From DATAEG01 sp963703085 (GTDB taxonomy: Bacteria > Actinomycetota > Actinomycetes > Mycobacteriales > Jatrophihabitantaceae): DNA of 64,000 nucleotides. Position numbers and translations under genes: made by a program. Positions 52,586 through 61,755 of this stretch are shown here, piece by piece. Under the pieces are notes generated by a model. It saw only the letters and a list, made by a program, of their open reading frames with translations, was not told the origin of the DNA and searched no databases. Positions within the stretch are counted from its first letter, which is position 1, and each line of letters opens with the position of its first letter. The DNA lies in assembly GCA_963703085.1 (NCBI GenBank), contig OY969789.1, forward strand, positions 2,852,001 to 2,916,000, in the 5' to 3' direction.

Positions 52586-52945
52586 GTGGCCATCGACACG
52601 TTCGCGGTGATTGCCGAGCCGACCCGGCGGCGCATCCTGGCCCGGCTGCGCAGCGCGGAGAGCAGCGTCGGTGACCTGGTCACCGCACTGCAGCTCAGCC
52701 AACCGGCCGTGTCCAAGCATCTACGGGTGCTGCGCGACGCCGGCTTGGTGACCAGCCGGACCGCGGCGCAGCAACGCATCTACTCCCTGGACACCGAGCC
52801 ACTGCGCGAACTGGACGGGTGGCTCGAGCCGTACCGCCGACTCTGGACGACCCATCTCGACGCGCTGGAGCGTCACCTCGACGCCGAGCACCCCAACAGC
52901 GAGCACCTCAACAGCGAACAACTAAACAGCCAGGAGGAGCGATGA
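52586..52945 (+). CDS. ArsR-family winged-helix regulator
   Basis: 119 residues, HTH about 8-75: AEPTRRRILARLRSAESSVGDL, LQLSQPAVSKHLRVLRDAGLV and RTAAQQRIYSL. Metal-binding cysteines are absent, so it is the SRPBCC-associated subtype rather than an arsenic sensor. The tail has a short repeat (NSEHLNSEQLNS). It overlaps the SRPBCC gene by 4 nt, a common pairing. Probably leaderless at GTG 52586. Confidence 0.92.
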   Translation: MAIDTFAVIAEPTRRRILARLRSAESSVGDLVTALQLSQPAVSKHLRVLRDAGLVTSRTAAQQRIYSLDTEPLRELDGWLEPYRRLWTTHLDALERHLDAEHPNSEHLNSEQLNSQEER

Positions 52946-53469
52946 ATCAAACCAGTTCGGAAACCGGCACGTTGGCGGAGGTCGCCACCGAGCCGGCCGG
53001 CGACCAGTGGACGCTGATCTTCACGCGTCGGCTGCGCCATCGCCCACCGGTCGTGTGGAGCGCGCTCACCGAGCCCGACCAGTTGGCCAAGTGGGCGCCG
53101 TACACGTCGGATCGAACCCTTGCCGCGACCGGACCGGTGCAGCTCACCATGATCGACAGTCCGAATCCGGCCGATGCGCCGGGGACCGTCACCCACGTGC
53201 ACGAGCCGACGCTGCTCGAGTACACCTGGGGCAGCGATGTGTTGCGTTGGGAACTCGCCGCCACCGAGTCGGGTACGACGCTGACCCTGCGGCACACGCT
53301 TGCGCAGCAGGCAGATGCGCCGAAGATGGCGGCGGGTTGGCATCTCTGCCTCGGCGTTGCCGAGCACCTGCTCGATGGTGACCCGGTCGCGCCCATCCGC
53401 GGTGTCGCCGCGATGGACCACGGCTGGTCGGAGCTGCGCGACGCCTACGCCGAGCAGCTCGACCGCTGA
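52942..53469 (+). CDS. SRPBCC (AHSA1-like) domain protein
   Basis: 175 residues of the START/Bet v1-like fold: RRLRHRPPVVWSALTEPDQLAKWAPYTSD (about 28-56), LLEYTWGSDVLRWELA and GWHLCLGVAEHLLDG. Members bind hydrophobic ligands; those paired with ArsR may sense or handle the inducing molecule. ATG 52942 follows AGGAGG (52932-52937) and overlaps the arsR stop. It possibly titrates or presents a ligand to the regulator; unproven. Confidence 0.88.
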   Translation: MNQTSSETGTLAEVATEPAGDQWTLIFTRRLRHRPPVVWSALTEPDQLAKWAPYTSDRTLAATGPVQLTMIDSPNPADAPGTVTHVHEPTLLEYTWGSDVLRWELAATESGTTLTLRHTLAQQADAPKMAAGWHLCLGVAEHLLDGDPVAPIRGVAAMDHGWSELRDAYAEQLDR

Positions 53470-53480
53470 TCCAGGGACCG

Positions 53481-53540
53481 CCGAGGGGGAGCATCTGGCC
53501 GGTGCGCCCGGCGTGTCGCGACCATAACCTCCGCCTCGGC
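53481..53540. repeat. Palindromic dispersed repeat, copy 2
   Basis: 53510-53538 equals the reverse complement of 50148-50175 except for two bases, so the copy is inverted relative to 50148-50226. The left edge CCGAGGGGGAG resembles the first arm. It lies in the gap between the SRPBCC and ATL genes. Confidence 0.65.
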
Positions 53541-53606
53541 ACCGTGCCCGCTCGGTGCGCTTCGCGGGCAGCGCGCTACCGCGGCCGCTCGCTAGGGTCG
53601 GCGACG

Positions 53607-53942
53607 ATGAGCGAGTACCCGATCACCGGCACCGACCGCACCGGCACCTTCGAGGACGCCGTGCTGGCGGCGGTGGCGCACATCCCGACCGGCCGGGTGA
53701 TGAGCTACGGCGACGTCGCTGAGTACATCGGTAGCGGCGCGCCCCGGGCAGTCGGCCGGGTGCTCGCCATGTCTGCCGGAGAGTGGGACGGCGAGCCAGT
53801 GCCCTGGCACCGTGTGCTCACCGCGAGCGGCAGGTGTGCGCACGGCCTCGCCGATGAGCAATTGCAACGGCTGCGCGCGGAAGGGATCAGCGTCACCGAC
53901 GGCCGGGTGTCCATGCGCCGCTACCGCTGGGACGGCCGGTAG
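53607..53942 (+). CDS. Alkyltransferase-like (ATL) protein, MGMT family
   Basis: 111 residues of the O6-alkylguanine-DNA alkyltransferase C-terminal fold (IPTGRVMSYGDVAEYIG, about 26-42). At the active site it reads PWHRV (Trp67) instead of PCHRV, the feature of ATL proteins, which bind O6-alkylguanine without repairing it and flag it to nucleotide excision repair. The first 10 residues are extra. M. tuberculosis Rv3204 is the positional counterpart. TAGGGT (53593-53598) is 8 nt before ATG 53607, suggesting a leaderless mRNA. Confidence 0.9.
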   Translation: MSEYPITGTDRTGTFEDAVLAAVAHIPTGRVMSYGDVAEYIGSGAPRAVGRVLAMSAGEWDGEPVPWHRVLTASGRCAHGLADEQLQRLRAEGISVTDGRVSMRRYRWDGR

Positions 53943-54041
53943 CTGCCGCTGCCGCCTCCGCTGTCGGCGCCGCAGTGCGCCCGAGTGCGTTCCGCGCGTC
54001 CGGCAAGACCGCGCTCCGGTCGGGTCGAGGCGCGGCTGGAC

Positions 54042-54227
54042 TCAACCGCCGGACTTGCGGCGGAACTGCCGCTTGGTCTTGTCGTTCTGGGCCGGCCCCG
54101 CGCCGTGCCGGTCCAGGTGGTCCTCACTGTGGTGCGAAGCGTTCTTCTTGCGCTCCAACGCGGCACGGAAGTTCTTGTGCAGGTCGTCCTGCTCGGGCTG
54201 ATCCGGTTGCGTCGAGTCGGCTGGCAC
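54042..54227 (-). CDS. DUF5302 protein
   Basis: 61 residues, highly charged: DDLHKNFRAALERKKN (about 15-30), DHLDRHGAG and the terminal KRQFRRKSGG, the DUF5302 pattern of actinomycetes. Function unknown; low-complexity, likely nucleic-acid-binding or unfolded. GTG 54227 follows GGAGG by 6 nt; an upstream in-frame ATG at 54320 has no such signal. Confidence 0.8.
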   Translation of the reverse strand: MPADSTQPDQPEQDDLHKNFRAALERKKNASHHSEDHLDRHGAGPAQNDKTKRQFRRKSGG

Positions 54228-54365
54228 CGATACCTCCGGGGTCGGGGTGCGGTCGGGACGGGGGCGTGCTCGCGTGCACATTTGACCGCGTCCGTTGATC
54301 ATGTCACTGCCGGGCAACAAGGTTCCGGCCCTCTACAGCGAGGTCCGGCGTCCGCATTACATGAT

Positions 54366-54371
54366 TACGAT
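54366..54371 (+). promoter_or_regulatory. -10 box of the globin gene
   Basis: TACGAT, 6 nt before ATG 54378, indicating a leaderless mRNA. Confidence 0.5.
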
Positions 54372-54377
54372 GATGCC

Positions 54378-54848
54378 ATGACGGATGCTCCGACCCCCAG
54401 CCTCTTCGAGTGGGCCGGTGGCCGCCCGGCCTTCGAGCGGTTGATCAACGCGTTTTACGACCGGGTGGAGCACGACGAACTCATCTCGCCGATGTTCCCC
54501 GGCGGGGTCACCGCGGCCCACCGCGAGCACGTGACGACGTGGTGGTGCGAGGTGTTCGGCGGCCCGCCCGACTACACCGAACGCCTGGGCGGCTACGAGC
54601 GCATGCTCAACCACCATCGCGGGTTGGCCATCACTGCGGAGCAGCGCTTCCGGTTCGCCTCGCTGATGAGCCGGGCCGCCGACGACGCCGAGCTGCCCGA
54701 CGATCCGGAGTTCCGCGCCGCGTTCGTCGGCTACGTCGAATGGGGCACCCGGCTGGCGCTGCACAACTCGCATGAAGGCAACGACATCGTGGCGCAGGCT
54801 CCCGTCCCGCACTGGGGCTGGGGCGTCGCGCCGCCGTACCAACCTTGA
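54378..54848 (+). CDS. glbO: Truncated hemoglobin (group II, trHbO-like)
   Basis: 156 residues, 2-over-2 globin: PSLFEWAGGRPAFERLINAFYDRVEHD (about 7-33), MFPGGVTAAHREHVTTWW, the proximal His region ERMLNHHRGLAI (about 74-85) and the G-helix with YVEWGTRLALHNS (Trp about 122). GlbO-type proteins bind O2 and are linked to peroxide and nitric oxide handling. M. tuberculosis glbO is at another locus. Divergent from the DUF5302 gene. Confidence 0.88.
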   Translation: MTDAPTPSLFEWAGGRPAFERLINAFYDRVEHDELISPMFPGGVTAAHREHVTTWWCEVFGGPPDYTERLGGYERMLNHHRGLAITAEQRFRFASLMSRAADDAELPDDPEFRAAFVGYVEWGTRLALHNSHEGNDIVAQAPVPHWGWGVAPPYQP

Positions 54849-54855
54849 GCACCGC

Positions 54856-55269
54856 TCAGGCCGGTGCACCGTCCATCCGCTGATACGGGAAGGGAGGCAT
54901 CGTCAGCGGGATCGCAGCGATCTGCATCAACAGCAGCTGGTTGTCATCGCCGGCCGTGCGGTTGAGTCGCAATCGACCGCAGTCCAGGCAGCGGTGGATG
55001 AGCACCCACCGGCCCTCGCCGCGGACGGTTACTGCGATCGGTTCCATCCCGCCCGGACATCGGGAGTCCCGGTCGCCGGGTGCGTTGCGGTCGAGATGCC
55101 TGGACCAAAGGCAGGCCGGACAGTGGTTGCGGTGCGCGGTGCCAGGTGCGTCGAGCGAGACGGCTACGCCGCAGTGGCCGCAGGTGAACGATCGGGTGAA
55201 AGCCAAACCAGTGAACCTCTCGGAGCGGGCTGAGACTGCAGGGCGGACATGACGCGCTCCTTTCGGCAT
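54856..55269 (-). CDS. RNHCP-domain zinc-binding protein
   Basis: 137 residues. The conserved block is FTCGHCGVAVSL, then HRNHCPACLWSRHLD and PGDRDSRCPGGMEPIAV, then VLIHRCLDCGRLRLNRTAGDDN. The C-x-x-C pairs and His residues form a zinc site; the family is named after the RNHCP motif and has no known function. ATG 55269 gives MPKGARHVRP. It is divergent from adnA, with 123 nt between, and its 3' end is 7 nt from the globin gene's end (convergent). Confidence 0.9.
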   Translation of the reverse strand: MPKGARHVRPAVSARSERFTGLAFTRSFTCGHCGVAVSLDAPGTAHRNHCPACLWSRHLDRNAPGDRDSRCPGGMEPIAVTVRGEGRWVLIHRCLDCGRLRLNRTAGDDNQLLLMQIAAIPLTMPPFPYQRMDGAPA

Positions 55270-55392
55270 AGTCGGATGGCTAGGGGTGCGCCCAGTAGAT
55301 GCCGCCGGACCCGGTGGCCGCAACGCAATTAACGACTCGGCCTCCGGCCGGCTCGCGAAACTGTCGCCATGGTGTGATCGGATGGGGTTCTG

Positions 55393-58300
55393 ATGAGTGA
55401 GCCCGTCTTCCGCCTGGTTGCGCCGGCCCGCGCGGCCGTTGTCGCCCCGGCTCTGGACGAGGCGCAACGGCGCGTGGTCGAGCACCGCGCTGGAGCGCTG
55501 CGGGTACTCGCCGGCCCGGGCACCGGCAAGACCACGACGATCGTCGAGGCGGTGGTCGACCGGGTCGCCCGCGGGGTGCCGGTCGACTCGGTCATGGTGC
55601 TCACTTTCGGCCGCCATGCCGCGGCCGAGCTTCGCGACCGGATTGCTGCGCGGCTGGGTCGGGTGATCCGGGAGCCGGTGGCCCGCACGTTGCACAGTTA
55701 CGCGTTCGGGGTGCTGCGGATGGCGGCGAACCTGAACGGCGAGGCCGCGCCCCGGCTCTTGTCCGGTTCCGAGCAGGACATCATGCTGCGCGACCTGCTG
55801 GCCGGTGACGTGCTGCGGCGCAGCACCGAGTGGCCGGCGGAACTGGCCCCGGCGCTGGGCACCCGCGGTTTCGCCCAGGAATTGCGCGAGCTCTACCTGC
55901 GCGCCAGCGAACGAGGTATCTCTCCGGGCCAACTCGTCGGTCTGGGCCAGACCTACCGCCGGCCGGACTGGGTCGCGGCCGCACAGTTCTGGCAGCAATA
56001 CCTGGACGTGTCGTCGCTGCAGAAACCCGGATCGTTCGACGCGGCCGAGCTCATCCAGGCAGCCATCGACGTCTTCGAATCCGACCCGCGGCTGCTTGAA
56101 CTGGAACGGTCCCGGCGACGGCATCTGTTCGTCGACGAATACCAGGACGTCGACCCCGCGCAGGTCCGGCTGCTCTCGCTGCTGAGCCGCGGCGCCGACG
56201 AGCTGGTGCTCGTCGGCGACCCGGACCAGTCCATCTACGCCTTCCGCGGCGCCGACCCCGACGCGATGAACGATGCGGCCGAGGTGTTCGGCACCGGGGG
56301 CGAACTGCCGACGGTCTCGCTGGCCACCTGCCGCCGCAGCGGTCCGGTGCTGCTGGCCGCGACCCGCAATGTGGCGCACCGACTGGGCAGTCGGCTGGCC
56401 CAGCACCGCGAGCTGGTAGCGGCGGAGGGACTGGACGCAGGGGAGGTGGACGTCGCCTTGCTGCGCACCGCCAGTGAAGAGGCCGGCTTCCTGGCGACGG
56501 TGCTGCGCCGTGAGCACCTGGAGAACGCGGTGCCGTGGTCGCGGATGGCCGTCCTGGTCCGATCCACCACGCTGCACCAGGCCACGCTGCGCCGTGCGCT
56601 GCTCACCGCCGGCGTGCCGGTCGCCTCGGCCACCAGCGACCTACCGCTGATCGAGCAGTCCGCCGTGGCCGCGCTGCTGCTGGCGCTGCGTGCCGTTGCC
56701 CACCCCGAGTCGTTGACCGGACCGGTCGCGGAGGAGTTGCTGCTCGGCCCGATCGGCGGGGCCGATGCGATCGCCTTGCGCCGGTTGCGGCGCGAGATCG
56801 CCCAGCTGGCCGACGTTCCGCAGGCACCGACCGAGCCCGGCGATTCAGATCCGTTGGCGACGCTGCTGGCCGACCCGGCGGACGTCGTCACGCTGCTGCA
56901 GCATCCGCCGGCTGCGGTGCGCCGCCTGGCCGCCGCACTCGCCGCGGGCCGGGCGGCGCTCGCCGCGGGGGACACCGCAGAGGAGGTGCTCTGGGCGATC
57001 TGGGACGCCACCGGGCTGGCCCGGCGCTGGGAGCAGGTCAGCTTGACCGGTGGCGCGGCCGGCGCGGCCGCGGATCGCGACCTGGACTCGGTGATCGAGC
57101 TGTTCGCCGCGGCTGCCCGACTGGCCGACGCCCTGCCGCTGGCCAGCGTCGACAACCTGCTCGAGCAGATCGCGGCCCAGCAGATCCCGCTCGACTCCAG
57201 TGCGGTACAGCCCGGGCGCGGTACCGATGAGGCCGTCTCCATCCTCACTGCGCATGCCAGCAAAGGGTTGGAGTGGGACGTGGTGTGCGTGGCGGGTGTG
57301 CAGGAAGGCACCTGGCCTGACTTGCGGTTGCGCGGATCGCTGCTCGGCTCCGAGCTGCTCGTCGATGTGGCCGCCGGACGCCAGGCAGTGGCCGGAATGT
57401 CCACCGACCCGTTGCTGCGCGAGGAGCGGCGGCTGTTCTATGTGGCGACGACCCGGGCCCGCCGGCGCCTCGTGGTCACCGCGGTGCACGGTGATGAGCA
57501 GGCGCCGTCCCGGTTCCTGGACGAGCTGGACCCACTAGCACCGGATGTGCCGGGCCGGCCGATCACCGAACTCCCGCGACCGCTGCACATGCCCGGCATA
57601 GTCGCCGCACTGCGCAGCGTCGTCACCGATCCGAGCGAACCCGAGCTGGACCGCTCCACCGCCGCGGGGTACCTCTCCCGGCTGGCCGCCGCGGGCGTTC
57701 CCGGTGCGTTCCCGGACGACTGGTGGGGCCTCGCCGCCGTCTCCGACGAGCGGGGCCTGGTCGATCCGGGGGAGCCGGTCTACGTCAGCCCGTCCCAACT
57801 CGACGCCTACGACCGCTGTGCGCTCAAGACCTTCCTGGAGCGGGTCGGAGTGAGCGACCAGGACACCGCCGCCGCCTCGCTCGGCACGCTGGTGCACAAG
57901 GTCGCCCAGGAGGCTGCGCCCGGTGCGTCGGTGGACGAGCTGGCGCAGCTGCTCGACACGGGATGGGCCGAGCTGGCGATCACGCCGCGCTGGTTCGACG
58001 AGAAGGAGCGCACCCGCGCGCAGCGCATGCTCACCCGGCTGGCCGAGTGGCTGAAGGACACCCGCGGCGAGCTCGACCTGCTGGCCACCGAGCACAAGTT
58101 CGACGCCGATCTCGGCGAGGTGCATCTGGGTGGCAGCGTCGACCGGTTGGAGCGCGATGCGCAGGGCCGGCTGGTCGTCGTCGACCTCAAGACCGGAAAG
58201 AGCAAAGCCAAGACCGAGGATCTCGAAACGCATCCGCAGCTCGGCGCCTATCAGCTCGCGGTGCAGCGCGGCGCCTTCGCGGAACTGGCAGATGCGGTGG

Positions 58301-58554
58301 AGTCCGGTGGTGCGGTGCTTGTCCAGCTCGGCGCGGGAGGCGCGGTGGCCCAACAGCAGGCGCCACTCGGTGCTGCCGGCGACGCGCAGTGGATCGGCGA
58401 TCTGATCGACCGGGTCGCCGGGTTGATGCGCGGCTCGCAGTTCCCGGCAACGGTGAACAGCTACTGCGGCTACTGCGCCGCCCGCCGGCTCTGCCCCGCT
58501 CAGGAAGGCCGGCAGGTGACGACACCGGTCGAGCGCCGGGCAGCCGAACGATGA
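55393..58554 (+). CDS. adnA: AdnA, ATPase and nuclease subunit of AdnAB helicase-nuclease
   Basis: 1053 residues. UvrD-like helicase domains with Walker A GPGTGKTTT (Lys47), motif II VDEYQDVDPAQ, QSIYAFRGAD and ASKGLEWDVV, then a RecB-type nuclease domain (about 800-1040): GGSVDRLE, VVVDLKTGKS (about 930) and a C-terminal 4Fe-4S cysteine set (YDRCALKTFL and YCGYCAARRLC). With AdnB it resects double-strand breaks for recombination in place of RecBCD/AddAB. ATG overlap with adnB (ATGA) couples the two. M. tuberculosis Rv3202c is 1055 residues. Confidence 0.95.
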   Translation: MSEPVFRLVAPARAAVVAPALDEAQRRVVEHRAGALRVLAGPGTGKTTTIVEAVVDRVARGVPVDSVMVLTFGRHAAAELRDRIAARLGRVIREPVARTLHSYAFGVLRMAANLNGEAAPRLLSGSEQDIMLRDLLAGDVLRRSTEWPAELAPALGTRGFAQELRELYLRASERGISPGQLVGLGQTYRRPDWVAAAQFWQQYLDVSSLQKPGSFDAAELIQAAIDVFESDPRLLELERSRRRHLFVDEYQDVDPAQVRLLSLLSRGADELVLVGDPDQSIYAFRGADPDAMNDAAEVFGTGGELPTVSLATCRRSGPVLLAATRNVAHRLGSRLAQHRELVAAEGLDAGEVDVALLRTASEEAGFLATVLRREHLENAVPWSRMAVLVRSTTLHQATLRRALLTAGVPVASATSDLPLIEQSAVAALLLALRAVAHPESLTGPVAEELLLGPIGGADAIALRRLRREIAQLADVPQAPTEPGDSDPLATLLADPADVVTLLQHPPAAVRRLAAALAAGRAALAAGDTAEEVLWAIWDATGLARRWEQVSLTGGAAGAAADRDLDSVIELFAAAARLADALPLASVDNLLEQIAAQQIPLDSSAVQPGRGTDEAVSILTAHASKGLEWDVVCVAGVQEGTWPDLRLRGSLLGSELLVDVAAGRQAVAGMSTDPLLREERRLFYVATTRARRRLVVTAVHGDEQAPSRFLDELDPLAPDVPGRPITELPRPLHMPGIVAALRSVVTDPSEPELDRSTAAGYLSRLAAAGVPGAFPDDWWGLAAVSDERGLVDPGEPVYVSPSQLDAYDRCALKTFLERVGVSDQDTAAASLGTLVHKVAQEAAPGASVDELAQLLDTGWAELAITPRWFDEKERTRAQRMLTRLAEWLKDTRGELDLLATEHKFDADLGEVHLGGSVDRLERDAQGRLVVVDLKTGKSKAKTEDLETHPQLGAYQLAVQRGAFAELADAVESGGAVLVQLGAGGAVAQQQAPLGAAGDAQWIGDLIDRVAGLMRGSQFPATVNSYCGYCAARRLCPAQEGRQVTTPVERRAAER

Positions 58555-61500
58555 GCGCTGCGCAGATCTCCGCGGCGCAGCTCACCGAGCAACTCGGCCT
58601 GCACCCGCCCACGCCCGAGCAACGTGCTGTGATCGAGGCGCCGCTCGGCCCGGCGGTCGTCATCGCCGGCGCAGGATCGGGCAAGACCGAGACCATGGCC
58701 ACCCGCGTCGTCTGGCTGATCGCCAATCGCATGGTGCGCGCCGAGCAGGTGCTCGGGCTGACCTTCACCCGCAAGGCGGCGGCCGAGCTGACCAACCGGA
58801 TCCGCCGGCACCTTGCCGCCTGGCGTTACTCGCTGCCGCCCGGTGAACGCGCGCAGATCGGCGAAGACCCGACCGTGCTCACCTATGCGGCTTACGCCGG
58901 CCGGCTGGTCGCCGACCACGGGCTGCGCATCGGCGTCGAGCCGTCGGCCCGGCTGATCTCACCGGCCGTCTCCTGGCAACTGGCCGACCGGGTGATGCGG
59001 ACCTACGACGGCGACGTCCCGGACGCCCTCGGCGCGCCGAGCTCGATCACCGGGTATCTGCAGCAGCTCTCCGGTCAGCTCGCCGATCATCTGGTCGAGC
59101 CGCAGCGCATCGCGGCTCTGGCCGCCGACTTGATGACCGTCGTCGCCGACTTGCCCGGCGGTCCGAAGTACGACGCGACGATCGGCAAGCTCGAGGCATC
59201 GCTGGCGGCCCGGGTCGCGCTGCTGCCGATGGTGCGCGGATACGCCCAGGTGAAGCAGGAACTCGGTGCCGTCGACTTCGCCGACCAGATGGTGTTCGCC
59301 GCCCGGCTCGCGACGCAGCCCGAGGTGGTCCGCTCCGAGCGGGCCCGGTTCACCGCGGTACTGCTCGATGAGTACCAGGACACCGGCTATGCGCAGATCC
59401 AGATGCTCAAGGGCCTCTTCGGCGGCGGGCATCCGGTCACTGCGGTCGGCGATCCGTTCCAGTCGATCTACGGATGGCGCGGCGCCAGTGCGGGCAACAT
59501 CGGCCGCTTCGGTGCGGATTTCCCGGCGTCATCGCAGGACCACCGGCCGAGCTATGCGCTGTCCACCAGCTGGCGCAACGACCGGGCCGTCCTGACCGGC
59601 GCCAACGCCATGGCCGAAGAACTGCGCGCGCATGATCGCGGGACGGTTCCGCTCGTCGCGCGCCCCGACGCGGCCGCCGGTCAGGTGCAGACGGCGTTCT
59701 GCGAGACATCGGCCGACGAGTCGGTGTGGCTGGCTGAACAGCTGCGCCGGCAATGGCACACCCTGGCCGAGCACGGCTCGACCGAACGCACCGCCGCCGT
59801 GCTCGTGCGTCGGCGCAGCCAGATTCCCATCCTCGTGGAGGCCCTGCTCGCTGAAGGCTTGCCGGTCGAGGTGGTGGATCTCGGCGGCCTGCTGCTGACG
59901 CCCGAGGTGTCCGACATCGTCGCCACACTGCAGGTGCTGGCCGACCGGTCCGGCGGGCGCGGTCTGCTCCGCCTGCTCACCGGCGCGCGGTGGCGCATCG
60001 GGCCGCGGGACCTCTACGCGCTGTCGCGGCGGGCCGGCAGGCTGGCCAACCCGGACCGCGAGGTCGAGAAGCGCGAACGCGGCAGCATCGTCGAAGCGAT
60101 CGACGACCTGGGTGGTGCGGCGCAGTACTCGGCCGAAGGCTTCCGCCGGATGACCCGGCTGGCCGAGGAACTGCGCGGGTTGCGCCGGCGGCTGTCGGCG
60201 CCCCTGCCCGAGCTGATCGCCGACATCGAACGCACGCTCGGGTTGGACGTCGAGGTGGCAGCTCGGGCCGACCGGGCCCGGGTGGGTCGGCGTCATCTGG
60301 ACCGGTTCCTGGACGAGGCGGCGCGCTTCGCGCTGGAGGCCGACCAGGCGACGCTGCCGGGCTTCCTCGCCTACCTGGAGGCCGCCGAGGACGAGGAGTA
60401 CGGGCTCACCCCGGGCGAGATCGAGGTCGATCCGGAGCGGGTCCAAGTACTGACCGTGCACGGGGCCAAGGGCCTGGAGTGGGACGTCGTTGCATTGCCC
60501 GGGCTGAGCGACACGATCTTCCCGTCGAATCGCGGCGGCACGAACTGGACCACCACCCGGCAGGTGCTGCCTACTCCGTTGCGCGGTGACCGCATCGATC
60601 TGCCGGAGTGGAACCCGGCCGGCGTGACGACTCGCAAGGAGCTGGACACCAGCCTCAAGGAGTACGCCGAGCAGCTCAAGCACCGGCAGGCGTTGGAGGA
60701 GCGACGACTCGCCTATGTCGGCGTGACCCGAGCCCGCCGCGGCCTGATCGCCAGCGGGTACGCCTGGGATGCCGGCCGGAAGAAGCCGTTGCCGCCCTCG
60801 CCGTTCCTCACCGAGCTCCGCGCTGCAGTTGCGCCGGACGTCTGGTGGCAACCGCAGGACGGCGCGACGAACCCGCTGGACGTGCAGCCGGTGCCGGTGC
60901 AGTGGCCGCTCGACCCGCTCGGCGATCGGCGCGGCGACATCGAACATGCCGCTGCCCTGGTGCAGGCGGCCGCGGAGGGGCCGGAGGCGCTGCCACTGGG
61001 TTCGGCTCGCTGGGCCGACTGGGGCGCCGATGTCGAGGCGTTGCTCGCCGAACGGGCCCGGCAGGCCGCCGGCGAACGTTACGACGTGCCGCTGCCCGGC
61101 CAACTGTCGGTCTCCGCGCTGGTGGCCATCCGCGACGATGCGGGTCGTTTCGCTCGTCGATTGCGCCGTCCGCTCCCGCAGCGACCGGCACCGCTGGCGC
61201 GCCGCGGCACCGCGTTCCACCTGTGGCTGGAGCAGCGCTGGGCCGGGCTCCGCCTGCTGGATGTGGACGACCTTCCCGGCGCCGCCGATGCCGAGCAGGG
61301 CAGCGACGCCGATCAGGCGGAGCTGCGCGCGGCGTTCGAGGCCAGCCGCTGGGCCACGCTGACCCCGCACGAGGTCGAGGTGCCGTTCGAGATGGCCGTC
61401 GCCGGAGTCGTCGTGCGCGGGCGGATGGATGCGGTGTTCGCCGATCCGGACCAGCCGGAGGACGCCGACGGGCCCCGGTGGCTGATCGTGGACTGGAAGA

Positions 61501-61742
61501 CCGGTGCCGTGCCCAGCGGCGCCCGCAAGCAGGCCGCCGCGGTGCAACTCGCCGCGTACCGGATCGCCTGGGCGGCGCTGAACGGCATCCCCGACGAGCA
61601 GCTGCACCGCGTCCGCGCCGCCTTCCAGTACGTGCGCTACGACGAGTTCGTCGAACCCACCCAGCTGCTCGACATCGACGGGCTGCGTAGCCTGATCGAG
61701 GACGCCGCCGAGGGTCCCGCAGCTGTCGCCCGGGGCGGATGA
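58551..61742 (+). CDS. adnB: AdnB, lead motor and nuclease subunit of AdnAB
   Basis: 1063 residues from ATG 58551. Walker A AGAGSGKTE (Lys45), VLGLTFTRKAAAELTNRIR, VLLDEYQDTGYAQ (motif II), DPFQSIYGWRGA, VHGAKGLEWDVVALPGL and ERRLAYVGVTRARRGL; C-terminal nuclease with RGTAFHLWLEQRW, GRMDAVF and LIVDWKTGA (about 980). AdnB drives translocation, AdnA nicks the other strand. The frame is open 828 nt upstream, within adnA, but the family start and coupling fix 58551. Confidence 0.95.
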   Translation: MSAAQISAAQLTEQLGLHPPTPEQRAVIEAPLGPAVVIAGAGSGKTETMATRVVWLIANRMVRAEQVLGLTFTRKAAAELTNRIRRHLAAWRYSLPPGERAQIGEDPTVLTYAAYAGRLVADHGLRIGVEPSARLISPAVSWQLADRVMRTYDGDVPDALGAPSSITGYLQQLSGQLADHLVEPQRIAALAADLMTVVADLPGGPKYDATIGKLEASLAARVALLPMVRGYAQVKQELGAVDFADQMVFAARLATQPEVVRSERARFTAVLLDEYQDTGYAQIQMLKGLFGGGHPVTAVGDPFQSIYGWRGASAGNIGRFGADFPASSQDHRPSYALSTSWRNDRAVLTGANAMAEELRAHDRGTVPLVARPDAAAGQVQTAFCETSADESVWLAEQLRRQWHTLAEHGSTERTAAVLVRRRSQIPILVEALLAEGLPVEVVDLGGLLLTPEVSDIVATLQVLADRSGGRGLLRLLTGARWRIGPRDLYALSRRAGRLANPDREVEKRERGSIVEAIDDLGGAAQYSAEGFRRMTRLAEELRGLRRRLSAPLPELIADIERTLGLDVEVAARADRARVGRRHLDRFLDEAARFALEADQATLPGFLAYLEAAEDEEYGLTPGEIEVDPERVQVLTVHGAKGLEWDVVALPGLSDTIFPSNRGGTNWTTTRQVLPTPLRGDRIDLPEWNPAGVTTRKELDTSLKEYAEQLKHRQALEERRLAYVGVTRARRGLIASGYAWDAGRKKPLPPSPFLTELRAAVAPDVWWQPQDGATNPLDVQPVPVQWPLDPLGDRRGDIEHAAALVQAAAEGPEALPLGSARWADWGADVEALLAERARQAAGERYDVPLPGQLSVSALVAIRDDAGRFARRLRRPLPQRPAPLARRGTAFHLWLEQRWAGLRLLDVDDLPGAADAEQGSDADQAELRAAFEASRWATLTPHEVEVPFEMAVAGVVVRGRMDAVFADPDQPEDADGPRWLIVDWKTGAVPSGARKQAAAVQLAAYRIAWAALNGIPDEQLHRVRAAFQYVRYDEFVEPTQLLDIDGLRSLIEDAAEGPAAVARGG

Positions 61743-61755
61743 AAGGGTCATCCCT

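Noticed and set aside
57723..58550. Long upstream extension of the adnB reading frame
   Set aside because: It lies within adnA in another frame and lacks AdnB homology; family start and ATGA coupling place adnB at 58551.
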